The notes under the pieces were generated by a model. It did no database searches. It saw only the letters and a list, made by a program, of their open reading frames with translations, and was not told the origin of the DNA. Shown in pieces: positions 48,224 to 59,992 of a stretch of 64,000 nucleotides of DNA. The DNA lies in contig OZ025243.1 of NCBI GenBank assembly GCA_964019155.1, positions 19,883,533 to 19,947,532 of the forward strand, given 5' to 3'. A program made the position numbers and the translations under genes. The DNA comes from Osedax fenrisi. Its lineage: Eukaryota; Annelida; Polychaeta; Sabellida; Siboglinidae. Numbering within the stretch: the first letter of the stretch is position 1; every line of letters starts with the position of its first letter.

Positions 48224-49484
48224 TAGATGTATTTATTACAAATAACATTCAATATAACATTTTATTAATAACTATTATTAAATAAATAAATAAACCAATA
48301 TTCTTCACACAAAAACCAAAAAAACCAATAACCCTGATATATTATAATAACATTGAAACTAACCCATTCTTTTCAACATGATCAAGTAATATTACATGCG
48401 AATAATGTTCGCAAGTTGTTTATTATAACTTATTTATAAATATTAGCCCAACTATGCTCTTACATATTTCTCTTTCTTATTTCGCTTTTCCTGATGTTAT
48501 CTTGATTATTAATAGTTATATTGATAATAATTTAATTACGATTATATAATAATTATATTATAACTATTCGACTTATTGAAAGGTTAGTGTTATCTAGATT
48601 AGATTATGACAATATATTTTAATTGAAGCTCAAATTTTATTTTTTTTAAATATTAAACGAGTTATTCGAAGATGTATATATATTCTAATAGATGTATGAC
48701 TAGTTATTATTTACGAAAATTAAATTGGTTAAGAGTATCTTCTAGAATTAATTACATATTTTTATGTTTAATTATAAAGTTAGATACCTAATTATGGTAA
48801 TTATTTCTGGTGAACCTTCCTATTTATCAACGTTATTTTTATAGCAAATAACTGGATATTTGAGTTATTATCCAATGAAACTGAAAGAGGGGTATGTGTC
48901 TATTACAAATAAGCAATAGATCTTTCAGGATGTGTATGCTACCTCGATGTTTAATAAGCTACATATGGTAATAATAAGTGCTTCTTAAAGTTCAGTCTTC
49001 CATAAAAGCTAAATAAATCTATTTTATTATAATTATTGTTTTAACATTATTATTCGATTACACAGTATAGAATTGTTTCTACTATAATTTAGGTATAAAC
49101 ATAAACTATTAGTAGTAGTATTATATAATGAATTAAAGGAATGCACTATATGATAATATAAGTAAGGTAAATCTCTATATAATAATAATATATATATTTA
49201 AATAATATTTAGATTTGACAGACATATGAAAAATATTTTATAAATATATTAATATATAGGTAGATAAATTGATAGGTATAAGTAAAAATTTTTGATAAAA
49301 TATTATATAAATATAAAATCAGATTTATTATTGATTAAAATATTCTCAAAATCATTTAGGTATAATATAACACCTATAATATAAATATAACATATATATT
49401 TGATAGAATTGAACTTATATATATATAATATTATTCATATATGAATAAAATGATATATAAGAATAGAAGGTAATACCTACTAGG

Positions 49485-49501
49485 TATACGTATATATATA
49501 C

Positions 49502-49558
<57 letters not shown>
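49485..49558 (+). repeat. (TA)n microsatellite
   Basis: A TACGTATATATA start followed by about 56 bp of pure AT, directly before the hAT element. Confidence 0.9.
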
Positions 49559-49561
<3 letters not shown>

Positions 49562-49576
49562 TATGTATAGTATAGT

Positions 49577-50440
49577 CAGTGATGGGCACGATCACGACTT
49601 TTTCACGATGGCCGATCGTCGATCAATTTCGTCGATCATTTTCTAACGATCGTCGATCGTCGATCTTTTTACTCGATCATTTTTTAACGATCGTCGATCG
49701 TGTAATTATTTTGATCGTTGATCGCGATCTCGATAATCGATCGCCGATCGTGGATCTCGATCGTATTATTATATAAGCGTATGAATTCCGGGCTGCTGCA
49801 TGAACCACTAATGATCCACACAGTACTCGCGAGTACTCACCCATTCAAGCCGTCATATCAATATATTTATATATATACCAATTGGTATATATATATACCA
49901 TTAATGTATCTTTTGTACTAATGTAATCGTAATATTTTCTATGTTATTGATGATAATGGACCATCCACTTCTAAATCAACGGTAGAAATAAAATACTTAA
50001 TTATATATATAGTAAAAATACTAATTTAGATATGCTAAATAATTATCCTATTATAAACATGTTATTCATAAAATACAATTCTATACTCCCATCATCCGCG
50101 CCGTTGGAAAGAATGTTTAGTATTGCTACCAATATAAATAAACCGAAACGCAATAAACTAAATGATACTAACTTTGGATTGTTAGTTCTATTGAAAGCAA
50201 AATAATTATATTAATATTATTTTATTATTAATTTGATCGTATTTCAACATTTTCATCCACTATTTTGTTATTTCTTGATATAAATATATATAAATTATGT
50301 TTAATTTTTTTTCACGATCGTCTATCGCGATCAGTTGCTGAGGATCGTCGATCATTTTACATGATCATTTTCTAACGATCGTCGATCGTCGATCATTTTC
50401 AAACTATCGTCGATCGCGATCGTGATCGTGCCCATCACTG
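49577..50440 (+). mobile_element. Non-autonomous hAT element with transposase remnant
   Basis: TIRs CAGTGATGGGCACGATCACG at the left and CGTGATCGTGCCCATCACTG at the right. Flanking 8-bp sequences AGTATAGT and AGTATAGG match at 7 of 8 positions, the expected hAT target duplication. Both ends carry many CGATCGTCGATCG subterminal repeats, likely transposase-binding sites. The interior keeps only the C-terminal end of the transposase (see 50034-50205), so it is an internal-deletion derivative. Confidence 0.9.
50034..50205 (+). pseudogene. hAT transposase C-terminal dimerisation remnant
   Basis: Reads LNNYPIINMLFIKYNSILPS then SAPLERMFSIATNINKPKRN and KLNDTNFGLLVLLKAK, stop at 50203-50205. It matches the hAT C-terminal block (YP.....KY....SSAPSER.FS.A..I...KRN.L...N...L..LK). 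The catalytic core is absent, so it is non-functional. Confidence 0.85.
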
Positions 50441-50500
50441 AGTATAGGTATATATAAGTATAAATCTATAGTCGTCATTTAATTTAGTAATATTACTTAG

Positions 50501-50547
<47 letters not shown>

Positions 50548-50605
50548 TATATTTTATATGTATCTTTTAACTAGCAAACATATATTTATATGCATACCTA
50601 AATAT

Positions 50606-51420
50606 GTATAGACATACATCACATACATTTTTTTTTTTACATTTTTCGGTTTTCGGACTGCAAACTGTGCTTATAAAGCAATCGGCCGTCCATATATATT
50701 TTAAGTTAATGTTTCATATTAAATAGGTAGGTTTTCAGTAGTTTCTTGAAGTTGGGAGTTGATGGTGTAGTACGGATGGATGTGGGGAGAGTGTTCCACG
50801 AGTATGGGACGGATATGCCCATGCTCGAGTGTTGGTTGAATGTAATTTGTGTTTAGGAGGAAGTTGAAGTAGAAAAGTATTGGTGGAGCGTGTAGTGGTA
50901 CTAGTTTGTAATTTAAGTTTGAGTAGGGATGCTAGGTAGTCAGGAGAGTCATGGTGGATTGCTTTATGAGCCAGTAGTAGAGTTTTATATAGGATTCTAT
51001 GGCGTACAGGTAGCCAGTGGAGTTTAACTAAGAATGGAGATATATGAGTGTGGGAGTATTTTGGTATGTTGAATATACACCTAGCTATAGAATTTTGAAG
51101 AATTTGTAGTTTAGTAATATACGATGAGGGGGTATTATAAAGGATAAAATTGCAGTAGTCGAATAGAGGTAGGATGTAAGCAGAAGCTATAATAGTAGCA
51201 GTGGATATTGATATTGAATGACGAATAAGGCGTAGTGAATGTAGTTGATAGTTTAATAGTTTTGTTATGTGGGACAGTTGTCTGTACAAATTAAAAGTAT
51301 TGTCAAATATAACACCAAGATTTTTGACATGGGTTGAGTACATGATGAGCATACATTAATGTTAATTGGAGGGGGAGTTGGTAACGTTTTACTTCGGAGT
51401 GGAAGGTGAAGGAATATAGC
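50606..51420 (-). mobile_element. CR1/L2-like LINE 3' end (family A, copy 2)
   Basis: A minus-strand frame 51352-50735 encodes VKNLGVIFDNTFNLYRQLSH, ILPLFDYCNFILYNTPSSYI, LHWLPVRHRILYKTLLLAHK: thumb and C-terminal parts of a non-LTR ORF2. Compared with copy 1 it lacks one A in the run at about 50820 (GGGCATATCC against GGGCAATATCC), which shifts the last ~45 codons out of frame. The 3' UTR is nearly identical to copy 1 and ends in an A-run and TGTATG tail. 5'-truncated near 51420. The high identity between copies suggests recent activity. Confidence 0.85.
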
Positions 51421-51658
51421 CTCGTACCAATATGTACCTATATACACATAGATGTACCTAGTGTTACTAGTCAGTTAGTAAATATGTTCATTAATAGTAT
51501 TAAATGCATTGTATTTATTAAACAAATTGAAATGATGATAGCATTTTATAATATGTACATTAATGTGAAAATAAATGAAGTATATAATAAAATAAAACAA
51601 AGTTTTAATATTTAATAATTTAAGTTTTATTACTTTATGGGTAGGTTATCTATTACTT

Positions 51659-51738
51659 TATTGTCCATGCACATAGGGTACGCACATAGGGTACGCACAC
51701 GTGGTATGCAGTGCATAGGGTATGCACACGTGGGTAAA
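51659..51738 (+). repeat. CATAGGGTACGCA minisatellite
   Basis: Short array of CACATAGGGTACG / CACACGTGGTATG units. Confidence 0.75.
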
Positions 51739-51744
51739 TACAAC

Positions 51745-52089
51745 AACTCACTTGATATATGAGAATTAAATAAGTTATAGATTTACACTTAGATTATTAT
51801 TGTATTAGGAGTTAACAAAACTATCATTTGTATACTTATTGATATTTAGTAAATATATACGTTAGCACGTTACAGCTTTATGTAGTAAAACAGCTACAAT
51901 TACCCGATCTTTATATACATGTGTACAAAGATTTTCCGAAGGATAAGATGGTTCACTCGACAGAATTATTGAAACAAAAACCATATAGCTCAAATGCGAC
52001 GGGTAGTAGAACTAAAATCTATTTTTAGATTTCGTATTTATTTAAATGTAAATACGAAAAAAAATACCATAATATAATCTTAAATTAAG

Positions 52090-52130
<41 letters not shown>

Positions 52131-52525
52131 AATATTCGGTTATTATCGAAGAGTAAGTGTTCTGTAAAAATAGTATTTGGAGGTATCGAATGTGAATTAA
52201 TATAAATGTTACCAAATTTTTCAACGTCAAAAGTTATATTCAGTCATTGTTATTTACATGTAAACTGACAATAACGTGAAAATATCGTAATTTTAAAATA
52301 TATTTTTTTAAATATAATTCCTATATCTATTATAATATCAAAAAGTATATTAGTCTGATACTTAGATTAATTACCTTATTAATTATTGATAGTAAATATA
52401 ACTTATAATAATATATGTGTATACATCTCGTGGTTGGTATGAGAACTATATTACAATAATTACATAGCTTAGATAGGGAGTGAACCATAATTATCTAGTG
52501 ATCCATCTTTGCTTCGCAAAATCTT

Positions 52526-52612
<87 letters not shown>

Positions 52613-53150
52613 CATGTTAACGTAACTAATCAGGTAACATTTATACTGGCGAATATCTTCGATATAAAGAAAAACTTTCTTTATGTCGATAAGGAAAATA
52701 AACACATACACAACAGCGTAGATACATATTATCTAATTCAGAAAGAAGGTAAAAAATATAATCAAAATATGTAAGATTTGATATTGATATAATTTAATGA
52801 GTAGAACTTATTTTATTTGTTGATAACAATAAATAAATTAGACATTAAAGTAATTAGATTGCTATTGGATATAACAATTGTTGACTTATTTTAATAAAGT
52901 TGTTGTTACATTTTACACAATTTTAAAAATAAAAATATAATGTATATTACTAAATTTATATAATAAATGTATGTATGAACTTATAATATATAACAGCAAT
53001 GTATAGCATACATTATACATTATACATTGTATGCATCTTATTAAAATGGTGAACACGGATATTTATAGATTTGTTATAAATATCAATATAGGTTATATAT
53101 AATCCAGGTATACCCAGTTACATTTGTTGTACTATTATAATTAGGTAGGA
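51745..53150. other. AT-rich stretch, nothing assigned
   Basis: No exon or element domain recognised. Includes the 81-bp (TA)n tract at 52528-52608 and TATACATTATACATTGTATG inverted motifs near 53000. Confidence 0.5.
52528..52608 (+). repeat. (TA)n microsatellite, 81 bp
   Basis: The longest pure AT dinucleotide run in the window. Confidence 0.95.
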
Positions 53151-53154
53151 CCTA

Positions 53155-54050
53155 GGGGAAAGTAACCTAATTCGGACATTCTCGGTATCTCAGAAACCAT
53201 AAATCCTACACAAATATTGTTAATGAATAAAATATTCATAATTATATAAATTGTCTAAAAATGTATTTTTTAATTAATCAAAATATTGCTGATATATCCA
53301 ATAAACTGATTTTTTTATTACATTTTTAAATTTATGAAAAAAAATTTCAACTTAAAATATTCTCAAGAATATACAAATGTATCGATATAATAACACTATA
53401 TTATTAAAAAATAAAGCATTCTGAAATTATATATGTAATTTCTATATTTGTCAACAAATATTCATTAAGTTATAAGCATATATCTAGAGTTCATATAAGT
53501 ACCTAATACTGACACTCTAGATGTCTTAATACGGACACCCTATAACCAATCAGTACGCAGCGTATGAACTATTCTGATTTGCATAAAAATAGCGTGCGTT
53601 ATAATATTAATACCACCAATAAAGCTAAATCTAAAATTTTGATTATTTAGATACTTAAATTGTAGTATTAAAAAATAATAAAAATAAACAAATTATTTAC
53701 TAATTAAATTAGATTATTTTATAAATTATTCATAAAATTAATTATAAATAATATAATTGTAATTTTTGTTTGATTGATTGATTCATCAATAATATATAGT
53801 TTATCTAATGTTATATAGGGTGTCCGTATTATAACACAGGTTGTTCGTATTCGGACATGGGTACACATCGGTATACCGAATACGGACACCCCCGTTATCT
53901 ACGGAATTAAAAGATTAAATAAATTTTAAAATCACAATAATATCTATAATAATATAATATTAATATATTGTAATTTTTGAATAAAAATAATGAGTCCTAA
54001 AATGTTAAGATCATTTATTATTAAAGTTTCCGTATTAGGTTACTTTCCCC
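53155..54050 (+). mobile_element. 'CGGACA' TIR element, complete copy (896 bp)
   Basis: Left end GGGGAAAGTAACCTAATTCG, right end CGTATTAGGTTACTTTCCCC, flanked by TA on both sides. Internal landmarks: a second GACACTCTAGATG-type motif, ACCAATCAGTACGCAGCG, and a cluster of nested inverted repeats at 53818-53895 (GGTGTCCGTATT, TTCGTATTCGGACATGGG, CCGAATACGGACACC). No coding capacity. TA duplication with ~24-bp TIRs fits a Tc1/mariner-like or related non-autonomous element; superfamily is inferred only. Confidence 0.9.
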
Positions 54051-54188
54051 TATATATCTAATTGTATAATTATAATATATATTGCGATAAATGTATTCTA
54101 AAGGAATATCGAATATCTATTAAAAATAGAGAATTAGGTTGACTTAGGGAATAATGTTGTATCGGGATTATGCGATTCTATAATATTA

Positions 54189-54613
54189 GGGGAAAGTAAG
54201 CGAATACGGGCAGTCCCCGAATAAGGACACTCTCGGTATCTCAGAAATCATAAAACTACAACAAAAATTTAATGAATAAAATATTTATAATTATTTAATT
54301 AGTCTAAATAAGTATTTTTTTATTTTTTAATTAATCAAAATAGTGCTGATATATCCAATAAACTGATTTTTTTATTGCGTTTTTAAATTTATGAAAAAAA
54401 ATGCAATTAAAATATTTACAAATGTACGAATATATATATATTTGTATACAAATGTATCGATATAAAAAATAACAATATATTATTAAAAATTAAATCATTC
54501 TAAACATTATATATATATATAATTGCTATATTTGTTATCAAATATTTATTAAGTTATAAGCATATATTCAGAGGACATATAAGTTCCTAATACGGACACT
54601 CTATAGAGAATAT

Positions 54614-54682
<69 letters not shown>

Positions 54683-54996
54683 TACACATATATATGTCTT
54701 AATACGTATACCCTATAACCTATCAGCGCGTAGTTCATCAATAATATATAGTTTGTCTAGTGGTATATACTATATACTATATAGGGTGTCCATATTATAA
54801 CATGGGGTGTCCGTATTCTTACATGACTATCGAATACGGACAAGTTATCTATTGGATAAAAATATTTAAAATCTATAATATCTATAATATTAATAAATTG
54901 TTATTTTTGAATAACAATATTGAGTCATAAAATGTTAAGACCATTTATTGTTAAAGTGTCCTTATTAGATTATTACCTTATTAGGTTACTTTCCCC
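54189..54996 (+). mobile_element. 'CGGACA' TIR element, second complete copy (808 bp)
   Basis: Left end GGGGAAAGTAAGCGAATACG, right end TTAGGTTACTTTCCCC, flanked by TA on both sides, only 138 bp after the previous copy and in the same orientation. It carries its own (TA)n expansion at 54617-54679 and small deletions in the hairpin region. Confidence 0.9.
54617..54679 (+). repeat. (TA)n microsatellite inside TIR element
   Basis: 63 bp of AT dinucleotide absent from the other copies at this place. Confidence 0.9.
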
Positions 54997-55339
54997 TATA
55001 GGGGAGTATAGTAGTAAAGTATACTTTATATTATGTTTTGGATGCGGCTTTCAAGAATGTAACTTTACTAACGACAGAATGTTTAATGTATTACTATTAA
55101 GATTTGGGATACATTTTTATTTCCACCGATATCAACTATAGTGCATGAAATATTGATCGAGGCGTGTCCGATCTTCATATATAGTTGAATTTAACTGATA
55201 AAAAGATTAATCTTCTGGAAATTGTTCATCCTTCACTTTATAAATGTGCTCTCCTAGTGAGTTAACATTACGATAACATAATTTTTGACATCGTTAAACA
55301 TAAGTTATACCTGGGAAATATACCAGGAAGGTATATACC

Positions 55340-55343
55340 TCGG

Positions 55344-55384
<41 letters not shown>

Positions 55385-55905
55385 ATATATACTCCCTGGT
55401 TACACAATGAAATATATAATGAAATATATAATATATAAAACATAAAAATGGTAATATATTGACATTAAAATTACCGGTTGAGATAAATAAGAGCTTTAAT
55501 TTTTATATTTATATATATATATATATACTCCCTGGTTACACAATGAAATATATAATGAAATATATAATATATAAAACATAAAAATGGTAATATATTGGCA
55601 TTAAAATTACCGGTTGAGATAAATAAGAGCTTTAATTTTTATATTTATATATATATATATATATACTCCCTGGTTACACAATGAAATATATAATGAAATA
55701 TATAATATATAAAACATAAAAATTGTAATATATTGGCATTAAAATTACCGGTTGAGATAAATAAGAGCTTTAATTTTTATATTTATATATATATATACTC
55801 CCTGGTTACACAATGAAATATATAATGAAATATATAATACATAAAACATAAAAATGGTAATATATTGGCATTAAAATTACCGGTTGAGATAAATAAGAGC
55901 TTTAA
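55340..55905 (+). repeat. ~135-bp tandem repeat, four copies
   Basis: Units start at ACTCCCTGGTTACACAATGA (55391, 55528, 55664, 55797). They include ATTAAAATTACCGGTTGAGA and AATAAGAGCTTTAATTTTTA and end in (TA)n whose length varies from copy to copy. Copies are almost identical, so the duplication is recent. Confidence 0.95.
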
Positions 55906-55999
55906 ACTAATATGACAATAAGCAAGAATATATATATATAATTAAATATCTTTGGTTATATTTAGCAGTTATTCCATCTTTTTCTTGGAATTACATATG

Positions 56000-56240
56000 T
56001 ATATGATGTATTCACATAATGCAAATAAATACATTTGCACTGCCATTGTTCTACGCATGTATTATTATAAAGATACGTTGTGCCTAGATTATCATATGAT
56101 ACTGGCTGGTCATGCGTGACACTATAAGCTATATAAGTCAACGTTGATAGCGACACATTGTCATATCGTATATATTACCTATCATTGTTATGTACATTTT
56201 ATAAATAAACTTGTTATACTTTAAACCAGATAACTTTACA
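56000..56240 (+). other. Probable 3' part of a Ty3/gypsy LTR
   Basis: Directly precedes a primer-binding-site-like sequence and ends in TTTACA, the form expected of an LTR end. It contains TATAAATAAACTTGTTATAC with an AATAAA hexamer at about 56203. The LTR start and the second LTR (beyond the window) are not visible, so the extent is a guess. Confidence 0.45.
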
Positions 56241-56258
56241 TGGTGACAGCGGCGCAGA
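56241..56258 (+). other. Primer-binding site of the gypsy element
   Basis: TGGTGACAGCGGCGCAG lies immediately after the LTR-like end and 15 bp before the first gag ATG, the normal place for the tRNA primer site. Complementary tRNA not identified. Confidence 0.55.
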
Positions 56259-56272
56259 CTATATAACACACG

Positions 56273-56500
56273 ATGAACGTCAAGGTACCCAATATATTTG
56301 AACTAAGTACCCAGAATGCAAACTTATGGAAAGTATTCAAAAAACGATGGAGTAACTATGTACTGTTAGCAGACATCTCAAAATGGGAGAACAGCAAACA
56401 AGTGGCACTACTGGAAAACTTACTCTTACTCACTTGTGTATTAGGATTCAAAGCGATAGGACGTGTTTTTGATTTTATAGAATTATTCAATAGACCGTGA
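56273..56500 (+). pseudogene. Ty3/gypsy gag, N-terminal fragment
   Basis: From ATG 56273: MNVKVPNIFELSTQNANLWK then VFKKRWSNYVLLADISKWEN, the start of a retrotransposon capsid-type Gag (xNWxxWKxxWxNYxxAxxx pattern). The frame degrades after about residue 50 (GFKAIGRVFDF) and stops at 56498-56500. The LINE 5' region begins shortly after. Gag-like sequence resumes at 61163 but overlaps this fragment in homology, so the two are not a simple interrupted pair. Confidence 0.65.
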
Positions 56501-56540
56501 ACAATACAGACAGATAAGTGATTTTATTTTATTTGTGTGT

Positions 56541-56895
56541 TTATCTATACGTATAAATTAATAGTTGTAAAACAAATTAATATCATATATAGTTATTATG
56601 CATGTATGTTTATATATTAGATTATTTATTATGCAATGATATATGTTGATATATAAATAAACTATTGAGTGTATAAACATACTGTATAGTACATACCTAT
56701 ACAGATACTCTGTTGTTGTTGAATATGTAATATAAAATGACATATATATGTATATAAATTAATAGTAAAACAAATTAATATCAGCTATAACTATAATGTA
56801 AATATATTTAGATATTAAATTATTTATTATGTAACAATATACTTTTACATATAAATAAACTATTGAATATATAAATATACTAGATACCTTTTATT
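56541..56895 (+). promoter_or_regulatory. Tandem 5' UTR monomers of the LINE
   Basis: Two imperfect copies of a ~200 bp unit sharing ATAAATTAATAGT, AAAACAAATTAATATCA, GATTATTTATTATG and ATATAAATAAACTATTGA, placed immediately before ORF1. Tandem 5' monomers act as promoters in some LINEs (for example mouse L1); that role here is an inference. Confidence 0.6.
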
Positions 56896-56901
56896 TTGAT
56901 T

Positions 56902-57641
56902 ATGTCATCTAGAATGACAAATTTAGAATTGTCAACATCAATTAAGGATTATATAAAGGAATTATTTGAAGGTAATATTAAACAGATTTTAGAAAATAAT
57001 ACTGAAACAATAATTAAACTTAATGAAAAAATTGATGAATTAATCATAAAAATAGATAATATAGATAAAAAAATAATAATAACAATACCACATATGCAGA
57101 TATTACATCTAAACAATTACTTAATATTGAAAGTACTATTAAAAAGACAATCAATAAAAATATTTCAGAAATTAATGGTGATAATTTAAAAAATAAATCA
57201 ATAATAATATATAATGCTAATGAAAGTGACTTCGCAGATAATAAAATTAAATATGATACTGAATTAAAACTTGTAAATAATATAATTAAGACTGTTACAG
57301 ATGATTCTATATGTAATAATGTAATTAAGTTCCATAGATTAGGAAAACGAAATGATGAAAAGATACAAAATAATAAAATTAGACATATAAAAGTAATTTT
57401 TAAAAATGAAACTGATAAAATTAATATAATCAAACATGCATTTAAATTAAAAGATTCTGAATTTAATAAAGTTGGAATAACACATGAATTTTCTATAGAT
57501 CAACTTATTATTCAATCAGACCTTATAAAAAAGGTAAAAAGTAATTCAACTGATGATGTAAAAAAATATAAAGTAATATTTTTAAATAATTCCTTTAAAA
57601 CAATATCTATAGTATCTGAATCACAACAGTATGATGAATAA
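56902..57641 (+). pseudogene. LINE ORF1 (nucleic-acid-binding protein), one frameshift
   Basis: The N-terminal half (MSSRMTNLELSTSIKDYIKE) is rich in Lys, Glu, Ile and Asn and looks coiled-coil (IIKLNEKIDELIIKIDNIDK). At an A-run near 57068-57080 the frame shifts by one. The C-terminal half then reads SIIIYNANESDFADNKIKYD, KFHRLGKRNDEKIQNNKIRH, IKVIFKNETDKINI, an RRM-like ORF1p core. The stop at 57639-57641 overlaps the ORF2 start by 11 nt. Confidence 0.7.
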
Positions 57642-58506
57642 TACAATTCAAAACACAGATTATTATACTATTAAGGAATATAATAATATACATAATACGT
57701 TAAATATAACTATATTGATGCTAAACATTAGAAGTTTCAATAAAAATATCAATACATTTAATATATATTTGGATACATTAGTCAGTAAACCAGATATAAT
57801 AGTACTAACTGAAACATGGCTAACTGATACTGATGATCCTTCAATATATCTAACAAATTACAAAATGTATAAAACAAATCGTATACTAAAAATTAAAAAA
57901 AAAGGTGGAGGAGTTGCAATTTTTGCTCACAAAAATTTAGATTGTTTATATATAGAAGACTTATCAACAGCAATTGATGATGACTTAGAAATAATCAGTA
58001 TACAATTAAATTTAAAATTTAAATATAAACCTATAATAATCACAGGGTTGTATAAAGCTCCAAATATTAATAGAACTATCTTTAATGATTTCTTTTATAA
58101 TTTATTTTTAAAATATATTAATTCTGAAATTTGTATTTGTGGTGATTTTAATATTGATTTTTTAGATGTTTTTAATCCATTCACAATTGATTTTAATAAT
58201 ACCATTTCACAATTAGGCCTAAATAATTTAATAAAAATACCAACTAGATTATCAACTTATAAGAATTCATTAATAGATAACATATTAACAAATAGTAATT
58301 CAATTTTATTGAATGGTGTTATTAATACAGATATATCTGATCATTCTGTTGTATTTACTACTTTGAATATAAAAAATAACTATACTAAAAGTTGTGACTA
58401 TGTATATATCAGAAATATGCATAATATTAATGCATTAGTAAATACATTATCGATTTATAAATGGGACTATTTTTTACACAATTACAGATCCTTCTATATG
58501 TTATGA
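57631..58506 (+). pseudogene. LINE ORF2 part 1: APE-type endonuclease
   Basis: Starts ATGATGAAT at 57631, inside the end of ORF1. Endonuclease blocks: ILMLNIRSFNKNI (LxxNxRS), PDIIVLTETWLTD (catalytic Glu), GGGVAIFAHK, ICICGDFNIDFLD (GDFN), LIDNILTN and TDISDHSVV (catalytic SDH). The frame is lost at 58480-58490, around TTTTTTACACAATTACAGAT, where a one-frame slip would join it to the RT part. About 290 residues before the break. Confidence 0.85.
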
Positions 58507-59992
58507 TGAATTAGTAATAAAATTAAATGAAATGTTTAATAAATTTTGTCCCATATCTAGAAAAAAAATAAATAAAAATAGCATTAACAATCCATGGCTT
58601 ACAAGTAAATTGAAAAATGCAATAAGAAAAAAAAATAAATTATTTAACACATATAAAACTAAAAACTGCCCTATCACATTTATTAAATATAAAAAACTAA
58701 AAAATAAAATTAATAAAAATATAAAATATGAAAAAAATAAATATTATTCAAATATTTTTTCAAATTGTAATCAAAAAGAAAATTGGACACATTTGAACAC
58801 TATAATTTATCAAAATGTTGATGAATTACCCAAAATACTTAAATATGAAGGAAAAGAAATTATAAATATAAAAGATCAATGTGAACATTTTAATAATTAT
58901 TTTTCAAATGTGGGTTTTAAAATAAATGAAAGTTTTTTAAATAAAAATATGACTAATGATAATTTGATTAATGATAATATGACTAATGATAATATAACTA
59001 ATGATAATGATTTTAGATATTTTTTAAACTCTATTGAGAACAGTTTTTATTTTTTACCTATTACTGATAAGGAAATAATTAATATTACACTTAATATGAA
59101 ATCTAAATCATCCAAAGATATAAATAACTGGGACATGAAATTAATCAAGCTTTTAATAACTTCTATTGCTAAACCATTAGAATATTTATTTAATTTATGC
59201 TTGGCTAATTCTGAATTTCCTGATAATATGCAAATTTCTATCATTAAACCAGTATTTAAAGCAAATGATAAAAAACAGATAATCAACTATAGACCCATTT
59301 CATTACTACCGCAAATTAGTAAAATCTTCGAAAAAATAATTTATAATAGAATGATGGACTTTATATATAAAAATAAAATAATTAATGATAACCAATATGG
59401 ATTTGTAGAAAAATCCAATACTACCCTTTCACATTTTAACTTACAACATTTTTTATTTACTAAACATAGTTTAAATAAAAAAATTGCTACGCTATTTTTA
59501 GACCTTAAAAAAGCGTTCGATGTTGTAGACTACGACATTTTATTAAAAAAATTAGAATACTGTGGTTTTAGGGGTCATGTAAATGTGTTTTTAAAAAATT
59601 ATTTATTAGATAGAAAAGTTAAAACTCGAATAAATAATACTGTATCATCTGTTAGAAATGTACGTTTTGGTGTTCCTCAGGGATCAGTATTAGGTCCATT
59701 ATTTTTTATTATATTTATTAATGACATATCAAATATATTTAATAGTGATGATAATATAAATTTAAATATATATGCAGATGACACATCACTCTCTATATTT
59801 GCAAATTCAAATGAAGAATTGAGTAGTAATATGCAATTATATTTAGATAGATTATGTCATTGGTTTAATATAAATAAATTAAAATTGAATATTGAAAAAA
59901 CTAAAATACTTCCTTATTTTAATACAAAAATTATAAATAATATAAATTTAAATAATGTGAACATAGAAATAGTAGATAGATATACGTTTTAG
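58507..59992 (+). pseudogene. LINE ORF2 part 2: reverse transcriptase
   Basis: Non-LTR RT palm is intact: IIKPVFKANDKKQIINYRPI, SLLPQISKIFEKII, ATLFLDLKKAFDVVDYDILL (first catalytic Asp), VRFGVPQGSVLGPLFFIIFI, NIYADDTSLSIFA (YADD). The N-terminal linker has SINNPWLTSKLKNAIRKKNK. An imperfect tandem repeat (MTNDNLINDNMTNDNITNDN) is visible at 58946-59008. The frame breaks at 59985-59992 (VDRYTF then TAG) through loss of one T. Confidence 0.85.

Larger units (their letters stand above)
46750..49130 (+). mobile_element. L2/CR1-like LINE (family B, copy 2), interrupted
   Basis: The left part (46790-47040) matches the element at 780-1970: ATAACTGGAGAT, ATTCCATATGGATCCACATT (degenerate VPQGSTLG block), AATATATAATAGAA. 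The right part resumes near 48345 with ATAATAACATTGAAACTAAC where copy 1 has the YADD region, and continues through CTATTCGACTTATTGAAAGG, CCTTCCTATTTATCAACG and the 3' end near 49120. Between them 47057-48340 is inserted DNA including the GGGTAC element. Many stops and frameshifts. Confidence 0.7.

Noticed and set aside
57044..57433. Minus-strand 129-codon frame opposite LINE ORF1
   Set aside because: Antisense shadow of ORF1; hydrophobic residues come from complementing Asn/Lys codons.
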